A program made the translations under genes and the position numbers. A stretch of DNA of 64,000 nucleotides from Centipeda artemidis DSM 19719 (GTDB lineage Bacteria; Bacillota; Negativicutes; Selenomonadales; Selenomonadaceae), in NCBI RefSeq assembly GCF_000426665.1, contig NZ_AUFU01000001.1, forward strand, positions 124,001 through 188,000, written 5' to 3'. Shown piece by piece: positions 37,079 to 46,512 of the stretch (the stretch's first letter is position 1; each line of letters begins with the position of its first letter). Below the pieces are notes generated by a model. It did not search any database, was not told where the DNA came from, and worked only from the letters and a program-made list of their open reading frames with translations.

Positions 37079-37858
37079 TTACTGTTCACAAATCTGCATT
37101 TTGCGCTCCCGGAACGTGACGACAGTCAGATCAAACGCGTGTGCAAGTGCGATTGCGCGGTCAAAATACGCGCCGACTGCCGTCGGTACATGCGCGTCGG
37201 AGCCGATCGTAACGTAGCGCCCGCCGAGTTCGCGATAGCGACGGTAGACGGGCGCGAGCTCCTTGATGCCGCGCGGCGTACCTAGCCTGCGCGTATTGAT
37301 CTCGATGACCGTCTCGGTCTCGACGAGCGCGCGGAGCACACCGTCGATTTCCTCCGCGAATGTGCCATAGGAAATCTCGGGATTCTCGAACGGCGCGTTG
37401 CGCGCGATGTAGTCGATGTGCGCGAGCGCGTTGATATAGGTCTGCGCGTAGATCTCCGCGCGCATGACAGAGAAGTATTCGCAGTACATCTCGTCCTTCT
37501 CGCGCCCCTCAAATCCCTCGGGGAGGTAGAGATCCTTCACGCGCAGGAAATGAATGGACGCGAGCACAAAGTCGAACGGCACACGCGCAATAAATGCCGC
37601 ATTCTTCTCGCGTGAGCTCTCCATCATGCCCATTTCGACACCGAGGGACAGCCCCGCATCGCGCAGCGGCTCATATGCCGCCCAATACGCTTCGGGGTCA
37701 AAGAGAAACGTCTCCTCGCCCGCCGCGGGATAGTCATAGTCGCAGTGTTCGGTAAAGACGATCCCGAGTCCCTTTGCCCTCGCGGCGCGCAGGGCTTCCT
37801 CCGCGGGCATCTCCGAATCGGCGGAAAATACGGTGTGCGAATGGCTGTCAAAGAGCAT
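37079..37858 (-). CDS. PHP-domain phosphatase, histidinol-phosphatase (HisJ/HisK) type
   Basis: A 259-residue trinuclear-metal phosphoesterase. Metal-binding residues are in DSHSHTVFSAD (N-terminus), FTEHCDYDY, GVEMGMME, SIHFLRVKDL and ITIGSDAHVPTAVG near the end. EINTRRLGTPRGI is also typical of HisJ. It would remove phosphate from histidinol phosphate, but no other his gene is nearby, so another phosphate ester is possible. ATG at 37858 is chosen over 37864 for ribosome-binding-site spacing. It lies 12 bases after rsmA. Confidence 0.88.
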   Translation of the reverse strand: MLFDSHSHTVFSADSEMPAEEALRAARAKGLGIVFTEHCDYDYPAAGEETFLFDPEAYWAAYEPLRDAGLSLGVEMGMMESSREKNAAFIARVPFDFVLASIHFLRVKDLYLPEGFEGREKDEMYCEYFSVMRAEIYAQTYINALAHIDYIARNAPFENPEISYGTFAEEIDGVLRALVETETVIEINTRRLGTPRGIKELAPVYRRYRELGGRYVTIGSDAHVPTAVGAYFDRAIALAHAFDLTVVTFRERKMQICEQ

Positions 37859-37870
37859 CTTCATTCCTCC

Positions 37871-38746
37871 TCACCCTTGTCCCGGCAGATCGCCGACAGC
37901 ATCGGAAATCCGTGCAAAGTCTTCGAGCGACAGCTGCTCGCCGCGTGTGCTGCCGGCGATGCCCGCCGCGCGCAGGGCGGCTTGCGCGGCATCCTTCGTC
38001 AGTCCCGCCCCCACCAGCGCATTCGGCAGGGTCTTGCGCCGCTGTCCGAATGCCGCGCGGATGAGACGGAAAAAGAGTTTTTCACTGCGCGGCGCAACGC
38101 TCGGAGACTCGCGCACAATGCAGGCAACGACCGCGCTCGTCACCTCGGGCGCGGGACGAAACGCCCTGGGCGGCACGTCCATCACCATGCGTGGCGCGGT
38201 GAAATACTGCACGGCGAGGGAGAGCGCGCCGTAGTCCTTTGACCCCGGCTGCGCCGTCATGCGCATCGCCACTTCCTTCTGCACCATCGTGACGAGCCGC
38301 TCGATCGGCAGCCGCTGTTCGAGGAGCGTCATGATGATCGGCGTCGTGATGTAGTACGGCAGGTTCGCCACGACCTTGAAGCGCTGCCCCTCTTTTAATC
38401 CAAGCGTCTCCGGGATGTTGATCTTTAGAATATCGCCCGGCACGACGGTGACGTTATCGTAGCCGCGCAGGGTTTCGGCGAGCACGGCGGGGAGCTTTTT
38501 ATCCAGCTCGACCGCGACGACGCGCGCGCCCGTCTCCGCGAGCCCCTGCGTCAGCGTGCCGATGCCGGGGCCGATCTCGAGCACCGTATCTGCGGGCGTG
38601 AGCTGTGCCGCCTCCACGATACCGCGCACAACGCCCGCGTCCACGAGGAAGTTCTGCCCGAGCCGCTTGCTCGCACGCAGGTGAAAGGCGTTCAATATAT
38701 GGCGCGTGACCTCCGGATCGGCAATCACGGGAATATTCGCTCTCAT
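37871..38746 (-). CDS. rsmA: 16S rRNA dimethyladenosine transferase
   Basis: A 291-residue SAM-dependent enzyme (KsgA) that dimethylates A1518 and A1519 of 16S rRNA late in 30S assembly. RLGQNFLVD opens the family signature, VLEIGPGIGTLTQGLAE is SAM motif I, and VVANLPYYITTPIIM carries the catalytic NLPY. ATG at 38746 has GAGGAG and overlaps the rnmV stop by four bases. The rnmV-rsmA pair is conserved in Firmicutes. Confidence 0.97.
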   Translation of the reverse strand: MRANIPVIADPEVTRHILNAFHLRASKRLGQNFLVDAGVVRGIVEAAQLTPADTVLEIGPGIGTLTQGLAETGARVVAVELDKKLPAVLAETLRGYDNVTVVPGDILKINIPETLGLKEGQRFKVVANLPYYITTPIIMTLLEQRLPIERLVTMVQKEVAMRMTAQPGSKDYGALSLAVQYFTAPRMVMDVPPRAFRPAPEVTSAVVACIVRESPSVAPRSEKLFFRLIRAAFGQRRKTLPNALVGAGLTKDAAQAALRAAGIAGSTRGEQLSLEDFARISDAVGDLPGQG

Positions 38747-39282
38747 GGCAGCTCCTCTCCGGCGGATTGAAAGTCGACGCGGCTGATGCCGTAGGTGTTG
38801 AGCCGCGTGAGAAACGTCTTTGCATTGGCGCATCCGAGTCCGAGCCGCCGCCCCATCAGGGCGCGGCGCGCGGCGGCATCAGGCGTCCCCGTCAGACCGT
38901 ACGACATCATGTCGCGCATCGAAAAGAGCTCTGCGGGACGCTCCATCGGCGTATGCACGAGGGCGAGCGCCGCCCGCACGGCATCGGGGCTCGCCTGCTC
39001 GACGCCGACGTCGCCGTCAGCGGCATTCGTCGCCTCCTCGGCGGGGATAAAGGCGTGTTTTGCACGCGGGAACATCTTCGTCAGACGCGCACGAATGCGT
39101 TCGCCGACCGTGTCGGGATCGGTGAGGACGATGATGCCGCGCGCTTCATACGCGGCGCGGATATCCTTGATTGCGCGGCTGCGCAGACGAAACCCGTCCG
39201 TGATGATGCAGTCCGCCTCCACCGCGCGCCGCACCGCCGCGACATCCATCTTCCCCTCGACAATGATCACTTCTTGAATCAA
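38743..39282 (-). CDS. rnmV: Ribonuclease M5
   Basis: A 179-residue Toprim nuclease that matures 5S rRNA in Firmicutes. The Toprim acidic residues are in EVIIVEGKMDVAAVRRAVEA (Glu) and IIVLTDPDTVGERIRARL (DxD). The C-terminal part with RRALMGRRLGLGCANAKTFL matches the 5S rRNA-binding domain. It overlaps rsmA by four bases and is typical of the phylum. Confidence 0.95.
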   Translation of the reverse strand: MIQEVIIVEGKMDVAAVRRAVEADCIITDGFRLRSRAIKDIRAAYEARGIIVLTDPDTVGERIRARLTKMFPRAKHAFIPAEEATNAADGDVGVEQASPDAVRAALALVHTPMERPAELFSMRDMMSYGLTGTPDAAARRALMGRRLGLGCANAKTFLTRLNTYGISRVDFQSAGEELP

Positions 39283-39309
39283 AACGTCACTCTCTTTGCG
39301 CCTTCCGGA

Positions 39310-39603
39310 TCATACTTCCAACGGATCCCGTACAACGGGTGCGTCGTATACGTCAAACGGATCGATGTCAATGCATTTTCGGGGATCTCTTTTCCCCTCA
39401 ATATCCCACGCCGCCGTCCCGTTCATCACGGTGAGCGCCGCATCGAACACCGCCTTATCCGTGAGCGGGCGAAAGACGCCGCCGCGCGCCACGAGGGGCG
39501 CGGCATCATACCGGCGCACCGTTCCGTCGTTGAAGTATGCGTACAACTCGTACTGCTCGCCGGGCACGACCTGTAAGACCTCGGGAAAAAATCTCTCATC
39601 CAT
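39310..39603 (-). CDS. DUF2442 family protein
   Basis: A 97-residue protein with the DUF2442 layout: EVLQVVPGEQYELYAYFNDG, a short acidic loop, then FRPLTDKAVFDAALTVMNGT and a Trp-Asp end (AAWDIEGKRDPRKCIDIDPF). Function is unknown; the family resembles small DNA-binding or antitoxin-like proteins and is often encoded beside DUF4160, as here. ATG at 39603 has AAAGGG upstream and lies 5 bases after the DUF4160 stop. Both lie within the tmk-rnmV gene run. Confidence 0.85.
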   Translation of the reverse strand: MDERFFPEVLQVVPGEQYELYAYFNDGTVRRYDAAPLVARGGVFRPLTDKAVFDAALTVMNGTAAWDIEGKRDPRKCIDIDPFDVYDAPVVRDPLEV

Positions 39604-39608
39604 CGTTA

Positions 39609-39875
39609 TCAGCCCTTTCTGAGCGGCGGTACCGGATTCGGTTCTTTCCCGCTCTTGACGAGTTCCCAATCCTGCATCAGTTCATCTTGATACATAGCGC
39701 ACCATGCAAGCACAAGTTTTAATTGTCTGTTTGGGAGGAAGCCTCGCGTCACCGAAGCGGTTTGAATATCGATCTGCGCCTTATTGCCTGCGTATTCCGC
39801 ATGAATATGCGGCGGATTGTGGTCGTTATGATAGATCATGATACGTATTCCGAAAAAAATGCTGATTTCAGGCAC
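39609..39875 (-). CDS. DUF4160 family protein
   Basis: An 88-residue protein starting at GTG (GGGAGG 8 bases upstream). The hallmark is FFGIRIMIYHNDHNPPHIHA, rich in His, followed by GFLPNRQLKLVLAWCAMYQ. The conserved HNPPHIHAEY could bind metal or nucleic acid, but the role is unknown. DUF4160 and DUF2442 genes commonly travel as a two-gene unit and have been proposed as toxin-antitoxin-like; that is inference. The start overlaps the tmk stop by 8 bases. Confidence 0.85.
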   Translation of the reverse strand: MPEISIFFGIRIMIYHNDHNPPHIHAEYAGNKAQIDIQTASVTRGFLPNRQLKLVLAWCAMYQDELMQDWELVKSGKEPNPVPPLRKG

Positions 39876-40557
39876 ATGGTTCACCTCCCAAATATGTTTG
39901 CACCTCACGATATAGCCGCTCGTGGATCTCCGCGATCGGCAGCGGCGCGCCGTCCGTACTCGATGGGATGCGCACCCAGCCATAGCGCGCCGCAAGCAGG
40001 ACGTAGGCGTCGTGCGTGCGCGCGAGATAGTCCGCGTCGCGCTCGTGGATGTCGGGCGCGGCGCCGTTTTTCTCCGCACGCGCGGCGATGAGCCGCTGCG
40101 CCGCCGCAGGTTCCATATCGAGGAAGAACACGGCGTCCGGCACGGGCAGCCCCATCTTGCGGAACTCCAGATCATAGAGCCAATCGAGAAATGCGTCTCG
40201 CTCTGCGTCGTCCCGAATCTTGACCGCCTGATGCACCATGTTCGACGTCGTATAGCGGTCGGCGAGGATCACTGCGCCCGTCTCGTAGTCCCGCCCCCAC
40301 TTCGTCCTGTAGGACGCGTAGCGGTCGACGGCAAAGAACGTGGATGCCGCATAGGCGTTCACATCATCCGCGTGCGTGCCGAAATCCCCGCGCAGATACA
40401 TCCGCACGAGCATGGAGGAATCCGCCGCATAGTCGGGAAACGTAATCGGCAGGACGCTGTGTCCGTCCCGCTCAAGCCGCTCTGCGAGGAGCCGCGTCTG
40501 CGTCTCCTTCCCTGAGCCGTCACCCGCTTCGATGATAAAGAGTTTGCCCTTTGCCAT
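39868..40557 (-). CDS. tmk: Thymidylate kinase
   Basis: A 229-residue P-loop kinase that phosphorylates dTMP to dTDP. The P-loop is IIEAGDGSGKETQTRLLAE; the usual Thr after Lys is Glu here and the common EGIDGSGK reads EAGDGSGK, a variant branch. DRYTTSNMVHQAVK is the DRY substrate motif. The protein is somewhat longer than the about 210-residue norm. The start follows the decarboxylase TAG by two bases. Speculatively another deoxynucleoside monophosphate could be used, but dTMP is most likely. Confidence 0.88.
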   Translation of the reverse strand: MAKGKLFIIEAGDGSGKETQTRLLAERLERDGHSVLPITFPDYAADSSMLVRMYLRGDFGTHADDVNAYAASTFFAVDRYASYRTKWGRDYETGAVILADRYTTSNMVHQAVKIRDDAERDAFLDWLYDLEFRKMGLPVPDAVFFLDMEPAAAQRLIAARAEKNGAAPDIHERDADYLARTHDAYVLLAARYGWVRIPSSTDGAPLPIAEIHERLYREVQTYLGGEPCA

Positions 40558-40559
40558 AG

Positions 40560-42008
40560 CTATCCTTCCGCTGTCACCAGTATTGTCTCAAGGGATGCGT
40601 CCGACGCGCCCACAACACGCGCGCCCGCGTCCCGCATCGCGCGCAGATAATCGAGCGACGCCGCCTGTATGGCATCCCCGGGAGCGAGCACGGGAATCCC
40701 CGGCGGGTAAAAGAGAATCGTCTCCGCCGCCGTGTGCCCCGCCGCCTGCGCGAGAGGTACGCGCTCCTTCGGCGCAAAATATGCCGCGCGCGGCGTACAC
40801 AGCGTCTCCGGCAGGGGCGGCATCTCCGGCACCGCCGTCTCCGGCATATCTCTCGCCCCGCCACACCACGCCGCTATCTCCTCGAGTGCCGCCGCAATTC
40901 GTTCTATCTCCCGCACGCCGTCCGCATAGGAGAGCAAAAAGAGCACATTGTATGCATCCGACAGCTCACACGCAATCCCCGTGCGGCGCAGTTCCTCTTC
41001 CGCTGCAAAGCCCGAGAGCCCGAGTCCCGCGACGTTCACCGTGACCTTCAGCGGGTCGAGTGCGACGCGCCCCGGCGCGCCCATGTACGCGCCGCCAAAT
41101 GCCCACAGTCCCGGCAGCGCATTGATGCGCGCGCGCAGCTCCTCTGCGCAGCATATCGCTGTATCGAGTCGCACGCGTCCCTCCTCTTCCATTTGCAGAC
41201 GCGCCGCATCGAGCGAGGCGAGCAGGATCTCGTTCGGACTGGTCGACTGGAGCAGTCCTGATGCCGCGCGGATGCGTTCGGCAGGGACGCGCCCCGCGCG
41301 CGCGAGCAGCATGGATGTCTGCGTCAGCGAGCCGAGCATCTTGTGCGTGCTCTCCGCGGAGAGATCCGCGCCCGCCTGCATCGCGGACGGCGGCAGCGCA
41401 TCGGAGAATGCAAAATGCGCCCCGTGCGCCCCGTCGACGAGCACGAGCATCCCCCGCGTGTGCAGAAAGTCCGCGATCTCGGGCAGCTCGTTTGCAACGC
41501 CGTAGTACGTCGGGTAGACGAAAAGCGCGGCGCGTGCCCCCGGATGCGCCGTCGCTGCGCGCCGCACCTCGGCAAGGGAAACGCCCATCGCGATGCCGAG
41601 CCGCGCGTCGATCTCCGGCTGCATGTAGACCGGGCGCGCACCGACGAGGATCAGCCCGCCGACGATCGAGCGGTGCACGTTGCGCGGCACGAACACCGTA
41701 TCCCCGGGCACAAGCGCCGACATGAGCATCGTATGGATCGCGCCCGTCGTGCCGTTGATCATGAAATATGCGGCATCCGCCCCATACGCCCGTGCCGCCA
41801 TCTCCTCCGCCGCGCGGATGCATCCCGTCGGTGCATGGAGGTCGTCGAGCTCCGCCGAGAGCGAGACATCGGCGCGCAGCCCCGTCTCCGTCAAAAAATT
41901 GTGGAGCAGAGGATGCGCCCCGCGCCCGCCCTTATGTCCCGGTGTATGGAATGGCGCGACACCAAGATTTGCATAATCTAGGAGCGATCCGGCAATCGGC
42001 GCCTTCAC
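40560..42008 (-). CDS. Orn/Lys/Arg decarboxylase family (PLP)
   Basis: A 482-residue fold-type I PLP decarboxylase of the Firmicute short form (no wing domain). Seen: GVAPFHTPGHKGGRGAHPLL at the start, TGAIHTMLMSALVPGDTVFV, LVDGAHGAHFAF with the PLP Asp, and the Schiff-base Lys in LSAESTHKMLGSLTQTSML. FYPPGIPVLAPGD lies near the end. The product would be cadaverine, putrescine or agmatine; cadaverine is notable because Selenomonas-type bacteria link it to peptidoglycan. The GTG start overlaps the kinase stop by four bases. A decarboxylase next to tmk is common in Firmicutes. Confidence 0.92.
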   Translation of the reverse strand: MKAPIAGSLLDYANLGVAPFHTPGHKGGRGAHPLLHNFLTETGLRADVSLSAELDDLHAPTGCIRAAEEMAARAYGADAAYFMINGTTGAIHTMLMSALVPGDTVFVPRNVHRSIVGGLILVGARPVYMQPEIDARLGIAMGVSLAEVRRAATAHPGARAALFVYPTYYGVANELPEIADFLHTRGMLVLVDGAHGAHFAFSDALPPSAMQAGADLSAESTHKMLGSLTQTSMLLARAGRVPAERIRAASGLLQSTSPNEILLASLDAARLQMEEEGRVRLDTAICCAEELRARINALPGLWAFGGAYMGAPGRVALDPLKVTVNVAGLGLSGFAAEEELRRTGIACELSDAYNVLFLLSYADGVREIERIAAALEEIAAWCGGARDMPETAVPEMPPLPETLCTPRAAYFAPKERVPLAQAAGHTAAETILFYPPGIPVLAPGDAIQAASLDYLRAMRDAGARVVGASDASLETILVTAEG

Positions 42009-43255
42009 TCATCCACCATACGGTTTTCCACGCGCAGATGTACCTTCGTTCCCTTCTTTGGCTCGGAGAGTATCTGAATTGCCGCGCCGATGAGTTTAGC
42101 ACGCTCTTCCATGCCGATCACGCCGAAATGGCGTTTGCGCCGCTGTGCTTCCATATCAAAGGAATCATCGAACTCTTCGGTCGGCTCATCATGCGCATAC
42201 TTTGTATCGAATCCCACCCCCTCATCCGCGATAAGTACCGTGAGCGCCGCATCGGTATAATGCATCCGCACCTTCACCTTATCCGTCTTGGCATGGTTCA
42301 CCACATTGTTAAGCGCCTCCTGCACGATCCGGAACACAGCGATCTCCACATGTTTCGGCAGTTGATAATGATGACCCTCGAGACTAAAGGATCCGCGCAG
42401 CTTTCCACGTTCACCGAAAAGATTCACAAGCTGTTCCACCGCCTGCGGCAGCCCGAGATCGTCGAGCGCCATCGGCCGCATGTCAAAGATAATCTGACGG
42501 ACGCCCGTAAGACATTTACGGATCTCACCGCGCAGCTCCCCTAGCGTTTCCTTCGCAGCTGCCATATCCTGATCCATGAGCCGCTCCGTGATGCTCGTCG
42601 TAAAAAGAGCATTCGCCAGATCCTGCGCGGGGCCGTCGTGAATCTCGCGCGAGATGCGGTAACGCTCTTCCTCTGTCGCCTTGATGATGCGTGCGCCGAC
42701 AAATTTATCTTTCTGCACCGCCTCGATTTTCCAAATCACGCCGCTGACCTGTGTGCTGAGGTAGCTGAGCACCGAACCGATCGCGAGTGCCATGTGTTCC
42801 GCACGCTCGACCATTGTGAAGAGGTAACGCAGACGAATCTCCAGCTTATCCCGTTCCACGCGCATCTGCTGCTCTTTCTCCCGTTCGATGGCGAGATTGA
42901 TCTGAATGATGGAGACATTCTCGTAGGTTTTGCGAATCTCGTCCTCCGAAAACTCGGAGAACCTGCTGCTGACCTCAGCGAGCCGCTGCTTCGCCTGCTG
43001 TTCCTCGGCCGCAAGTTCGTCCACACGCTCAATCGTCGTGGTTACATTCTTCTTCAGCTCGATGAGCCGCTGTCGCGCCTGCTCCAGCTCGCTGCGCGTA
43101 TTTTGATAGATGTCGAAGATCTGTGTCTTGTTGTCCTCAATGGTATCGATGGTATTTGTCAACAAGCGGCGCAGCCGGCTCTCTTCGATCCCCTCTGCAC
43201 TCTCCTGCTCCAACGCTGCGGAGCTCCGGCGCATATTTCTCTCACGTTTGCTCAT
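42005..43255 (-). CDS. DegS-like cytoplasmic sensor histidine kinase
   Basis: A 416-residue two-component kinase with no membrane helix. Residues about 20-200 are a long coiled coil as in DegS (IDTIEDNKTQIFDIYQNTRS, ELEQARQRLIELKKN). The HisKA_3 phospho-acceptor is His in ISREIHDGPAQDLANALF. The ATPase has the N box QEALNNVVNHAKTDKVKV and the G1 box IADEGVGFD, with a charged insert. ATG at 43255 has GGAGGGG. No response-regulator gene is adjacent, and the stop overlaps the decarboxylase start, so it heads the decarboxylase-tmk run. Confidence 0.92.
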   Translation of the reverse strand: MSKRERNMRRSSAALEQESAEGIEESRLRRLLTNTIDTIEDNKTQIFDIYQNTRSELEQARQRLIELKKNVTTTIERVDELAAEEQQAKQRLAEVSSRFSEFSEDEIRKTYENVSIIQINLAIEREKEQQMRVERDKLEIRLRYLFTMVERAEHMALAIGSVLSYLSTQVSGVIWKIEAVQKDKFVGARIIKATEEERYRISREIHDGPAQDLANALFTTSITERLMDQDMAAAKETLGELRGEIRKCLTGVRQIIFDMRPMALDDLGLPQAVEQLVNLFGERGKLRGSFSLEGHHYQLPKHVEIAVFRIVQEALNNVVNHAKTDKVKVRMHYTDAALTVLIADEGVGFDTKYAHDEPTEEFDDSFDMEAQRRKRHFGVIGMEERAKLIGAAIQILSEPKKGTKVHLRVENRMVDE

Positions 43256-43374
43256 AATCCCCTCCTGCTCTTTGTGACCATTGTACTCTATTTCCCCGCA
43301 AAAGTCACGCAGTGTACGAGGGATATATAATGATCCGCGCAGAACATTACATATGCACGAACCATATAACATGT

Positions 43375-43431
43375 TCAAAAAAATAGGGCTTATTGCACAT
43401 ATACAAAAGTATATTTGTGCAACAGCCCTAT
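43375..43431 (-). terminator. Terminator of the hrcA-dnaJ operon
   Basis: Stem ATAGGGCT / AGCCCTAT (43383-43390 and 43424-43431) extended by TTGCACA and TATAC pairing, then TTTTTTT on the minus strand. Confidence 0.92.
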
Positions 43432-43437
43432 GATCCG

Positions 43438-44595
43438 TCAGCCTTTGGTAAATAAATCTTTGAATTTTTCGTAGAAACTCTTTTGCTCCGGGTTGACGGA
43501 GTCTGCGCTGAGTTCACCGAACTCCTTGAGGAGTTCTTTTTGCCGCGCGGAGAGTTTCTGCGGGGTTGTGACCTTGATGCGGACATGCTGATCGCCGCGC
43601 CCCGTACCGCGCAGGTGTGGGATACCCTTCCCCTTGATGCGGAGCACCGTTCCGGTCTGGATCCCCGCGGGGATTTTCAGATCGACCGCACCGTCGAGCG
43701 TCGGTACCTGTACCGTATCGCCGAGCGATGCCTGTACGAAGGTGATCGGTATCTCGATGATGACATCGTTCCCACGCCGCTGAAAGAGCTTGTGCGGTTT
43801 GATGTAGATGTAAACGTAGAGATCGCCGTTGCCGCCGCCGCGCACGCCGCCTTCGCCTGCTCCGGTGACGCGCACGCGCTGTCCTTCGTCGACCCCTTTG
43901 GGAATCTTGACGTCAATCTTGCGCGTGACATGTCTGCGTCCGGTGCCATGGCAGTCTCCGCACGGCGTTTTGATGATCTTGCCCGTGCCGCCGCATTTAC
44001 TGCACGTCCGCGCTGTACGCATACTGCCGAGGATCGTCCGTTGGACGACCTCTTCCTGTCCCGTGCCGTGACAAGCGGGACAGGTCTCGGGCGTTGAGCC
44101 CTTGGCCGCACCGCTGCCGCCGCAGGTCTCACAGTTTTCATCCCGCGGAACATCGAGCTGGATTTCCTTGCCAAACGCAGCCTCTTCAAATGTGATTTCA
44201 AGGTCAAATCTAAGATCCGCACCGCGTTCGGGGCCCTGCTGACGCGTGCGGCGACCGCCGCCCATGCCGAACATATCGAAGATGTCGTTCACGTCGAATC
44301 CGCCAAAGCCGCCGAATCCGCCGCCGAAAGGGTTCCCTCCTCCGGCGCTGCCCCCACGGCGTGGGTCAAAGGCATCGTGCCCAAATTGGTCGTATGCCGC
44401 TTTTTTCTGAGGATCTTTAAGGACATCATACGCCTCGTTAACCTCTTTGAATTTCTCCTCGGCGGTCTTCGGGTCGTCACGGTTCAGGTCGGGGTGATAC
44501 TTACGCGCGAGTTTTTTGTATGCTTTTTTGATCTCGTCGTCCGAGGCGCCCTTTGCAACGCCTAGGATTTCGTAGTAATCGCGTTTATCGCTCAC
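43438..44595 (-). CDS. dnaJ: Chaperone DnaJ
   Basis: A 385-residue co-chaperone that delivers clients to DnaK and stimulates its ATPase. The J domain (1-70) has YHPDLNRDD with the HPD tripeptide. A Gly/Phe-rich region follows (about 75-125), then four CxxCxGxG zinc repeats ([32 protein letters not shown]) and the C-terminal client-binding domains. The start is GTG with AAGGTGG. It is last in the operon, 9 bases after dnaK. Confidence 0.98.
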   Translation of the reverse strand: MSDKRDYYEILGVAKGASDDEIKKAYKKLARKYHPDLNRDDPKTAEEKFKEVNEAYDVLKDPQKKAAYDQFGHDAFDPRRGGSAGGGNPFGGGFGGFGGFDVNDIFDMFGMGGGRRTRQQGPERGADLRFDLEITFEEAAFGKEIQLDVPRDENCETCGGSGAAKGSTPETCPACHGTGQEEVVQRTILGSMRTARTCSKCGGTGKIIKTPCGDCHGTGRRHVTRKIDVKIPKGVDEGQRVRVTGAGEGGVRGGGNGDLYVYIYIKPHKLFQRRGNDVIIEIPITFVQASLGDTVQVPTLDGAVDLKIPAGIQTGTVLRIKGKGIPHLRGTGRGDQHVRIKVTTPQKLSARQKELLKEFGELSADSVNPEQKSFYEKFKDLFTKG

Positions 44596-44604
44596 AATAC
44601 CACC

Positions 44605-46467
44605 TTACTTCTTGTCGTCTTTGACCTCGGTGAACTCCGCATCGACGACGTTATCATCCTGCGGTGCGCTCTGCTGCGCACCTGCGCCCGCATCGCTGCC
44701 CGGCGCCGCACTCTGCGCGCCTGCCGCCTGCTGTGCCTGCTGGTACGCGGCTGCGGAGAGCTCATAGAGCGGCTGCTGAACTTCCTCGGTCGCCTTCTTG
44801 ATGGCGTCGAGGTCGCTGCCCTTGAGGGCTTCCTTCAGCTTTTCAACGCCCGCATTGACCTTTGCAACGAGCGCCTGATCCGCTTTTTCGCCGAGATCCT
44901 TGACCGCCTTCTCCGCCTGATAGACGAGAGCGTCGCCCGCGTTGCGCACATCAACGGCTTCCTTCTGTGCCTTGTCCTCGGCAGCATGAGCTTCTGCCTC
45001 TTTGACCATACGCTCGATGTCCTCTTTGCTCATGCCGCTGTCGGACTGGATGGTAATCTTCTGCTCTTTACCCGTGCCGAGATCCTTTGCCGAAACGTTG
45101 ACAATTCCGTTGGCGTCAATGTCGAACTTGACCTCGATCTGCGGTACGCCGCGCGGTGCAGGCGGGATATCCGTAAGCTGGAAGCGTCCGAGCGTCTTGT
45201 TGCCCGCCGCCATCTCACGCTCACCCTGAAGCACGTGGATCTCAACGCCCGGCTGATTGTCCGCCGCCGTCGAGAACACCTGACTCTTCGAGGTCGGGAT
45301 GGTTGTGTTGCGGTCGATGATTTTCGTGCAGACGCCGCCGAGCGTCTCAATGCCGAGCGAGAGCGGGGTCACGTCGAGCAGGAGCACGTCCTTGACCTCG
45401 CCGACGAGCACGCCGCCCTGAATCGCTGCGCCGATGGAGACGCATTCGTCCGGGTTGACGCCCTTCGACGGCTCTTTGCCGAGGATCTTGCGGATTGCTT
45501 CCTGTACCGCGGGGATACGGGACGACCCGCCGACGAGAATAATCTTGTCGATGTCGCTGCCCGAGAGCCCTGCATCCTCCATCGCTTTGCGCGTCGGCAC
45601 CATCGTACGCTCGACGAGGTCTGCCGTGAGTTCTTCAAATTTTGCACGCGAGAGCGTGAGGTCGAGATGCTTTGGTCCCGTGGCATCCGCCGTGATAAAC
45701 GGCAGGTTGATATTCGTCTGGGACATACTCGAGAGTTCGATCTTTGCCTTCTCTGCCGCCTCGATGAGACGCTGTGCGCTCATCTTGTCCTGCGAAAGAT
45801 CAATGCCGTTGACTTTCTTGAACTCCTCGACCATCCAATCCATAATCTTCTTATCGAAATCGTCGCCGCCGAGGTGGGTATCGCCGTTTGTTGCCTTGAC
45901 CTCGAACACGCCTTCGCTGAGTTCGAGGATGGAGACATCGAATGTGCCGCCGCCAAGGTCGAAGACGAGAATAGTCTCGTCCTTATCCTTATCCAGACCG
46001 TAGGCGAGCGCCGCCGCGGTGGGTTCGTTGATGATGCGCAGGACTTCGAGACCTGCGATCTTGCCCGCGTCCTTCGTCGCCTGACGCTGACTGTCGTTGA
46101 AATACGCGGGCACCGTAATAACCGCCTGCGTCACCGTCTCACCGAGATATGCTTCGGCATCACTCTTAAGCTTTTGCAGAATCATCGCCGAGATCTCGGG
46201 CGGCGTGTAGCTCTTTCCGTCGATCGTAACATGATAGTTCGGATCGCCCATATGGCGCTTAATGGACGATATCGTGCGGTCGGGGTTCGAAACCGCCTGA
46301 TTCTTTGCCAGACGTCCGACAAGACGCTGACCGTCCTTCGTAAAGCCGACCACCGACGGGGTGATGCGGCTGCCCTCCGGGTTCGTGATAACGGTCGGTT
46401 CGCCGCCCTCCATCACCGAGACAACAGAGTTCGTCGTACCAAGGTCAATACCAATTACTTTAGCCAT
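44605..46467 (-). CDS. dnaK: Chaperone DnaK (Hsp70)
   Basis: A 620-residue ATP-dependent chaperone. Signatures: [47 protein letters not shown], linker [18 protein letters not shown]. The nucleotide-binding domain lacks the 24-residue segment present in Proteobacterial DnaK, as is usual in Firmicutes. The end is Gln/Ala-rich. ATG at 46467 has GGAGG 9 bases upstream; five codons of extra open frame are not used. It lies 45 bases after grpE. Confidence 0.98.
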   Translation of the reverse strand: MAKVIGIDLGTTNSVVSVMEGGEPTVITNPEGSRITPSVVGFTKDGQRLVGRLAKNQAVSNPDRTISSIKRHMGDPNYHVTIDGKSYTPPEISAMILQKLKSDAEAYLGETVTQAVITVPAYFNDSQRQATKDAGKIAGLEVLRIINEPTAAALAYGLDKDKDETILVFDLGGGTFDVSILELSEGVFEVKATNGDTHLGGDDFDKKIMDWMVEEFKKVNGIDLSQDKMSAQRLIEAAEKAKIELSSMSQTNINLPFITADATGPKHLDLTLSRAKFEELTADLVERTMVPTRKAMEDAGLSGSDIDKIILVGGSSRIPAVQEAIRKILGKEPSKGVNPDECVSIGAAIQGGVLVGEVKDVLLLDVTPLSLGIETLGGVCTKIIDRNTTIPTSKSQVFSTAADNQPGVEIHVLQGEREMAAGNKTLGRFQLTDIPPAPRGVPQIEVKFDIDANGIVNVSAKDLGTGKEQKITIQSDSGMSKEDIERMVKEAEAHAAEDKAQKEAVDVRNAGDALVYQAEKAVKDLGEKADQALVAKVNAGVEKLKEALKGSDLDAIKKATEEVQQPLYELSAAAYQQAQQAAGAQSAAPGSDAGAGAQQSAPQDDNVVDAEFTEVKDDKK

Positions 46468-46512
46468 TTTATATTCCTCCAAATCAAATATGATGATGTG
46501 ATTTCTTTTTTA

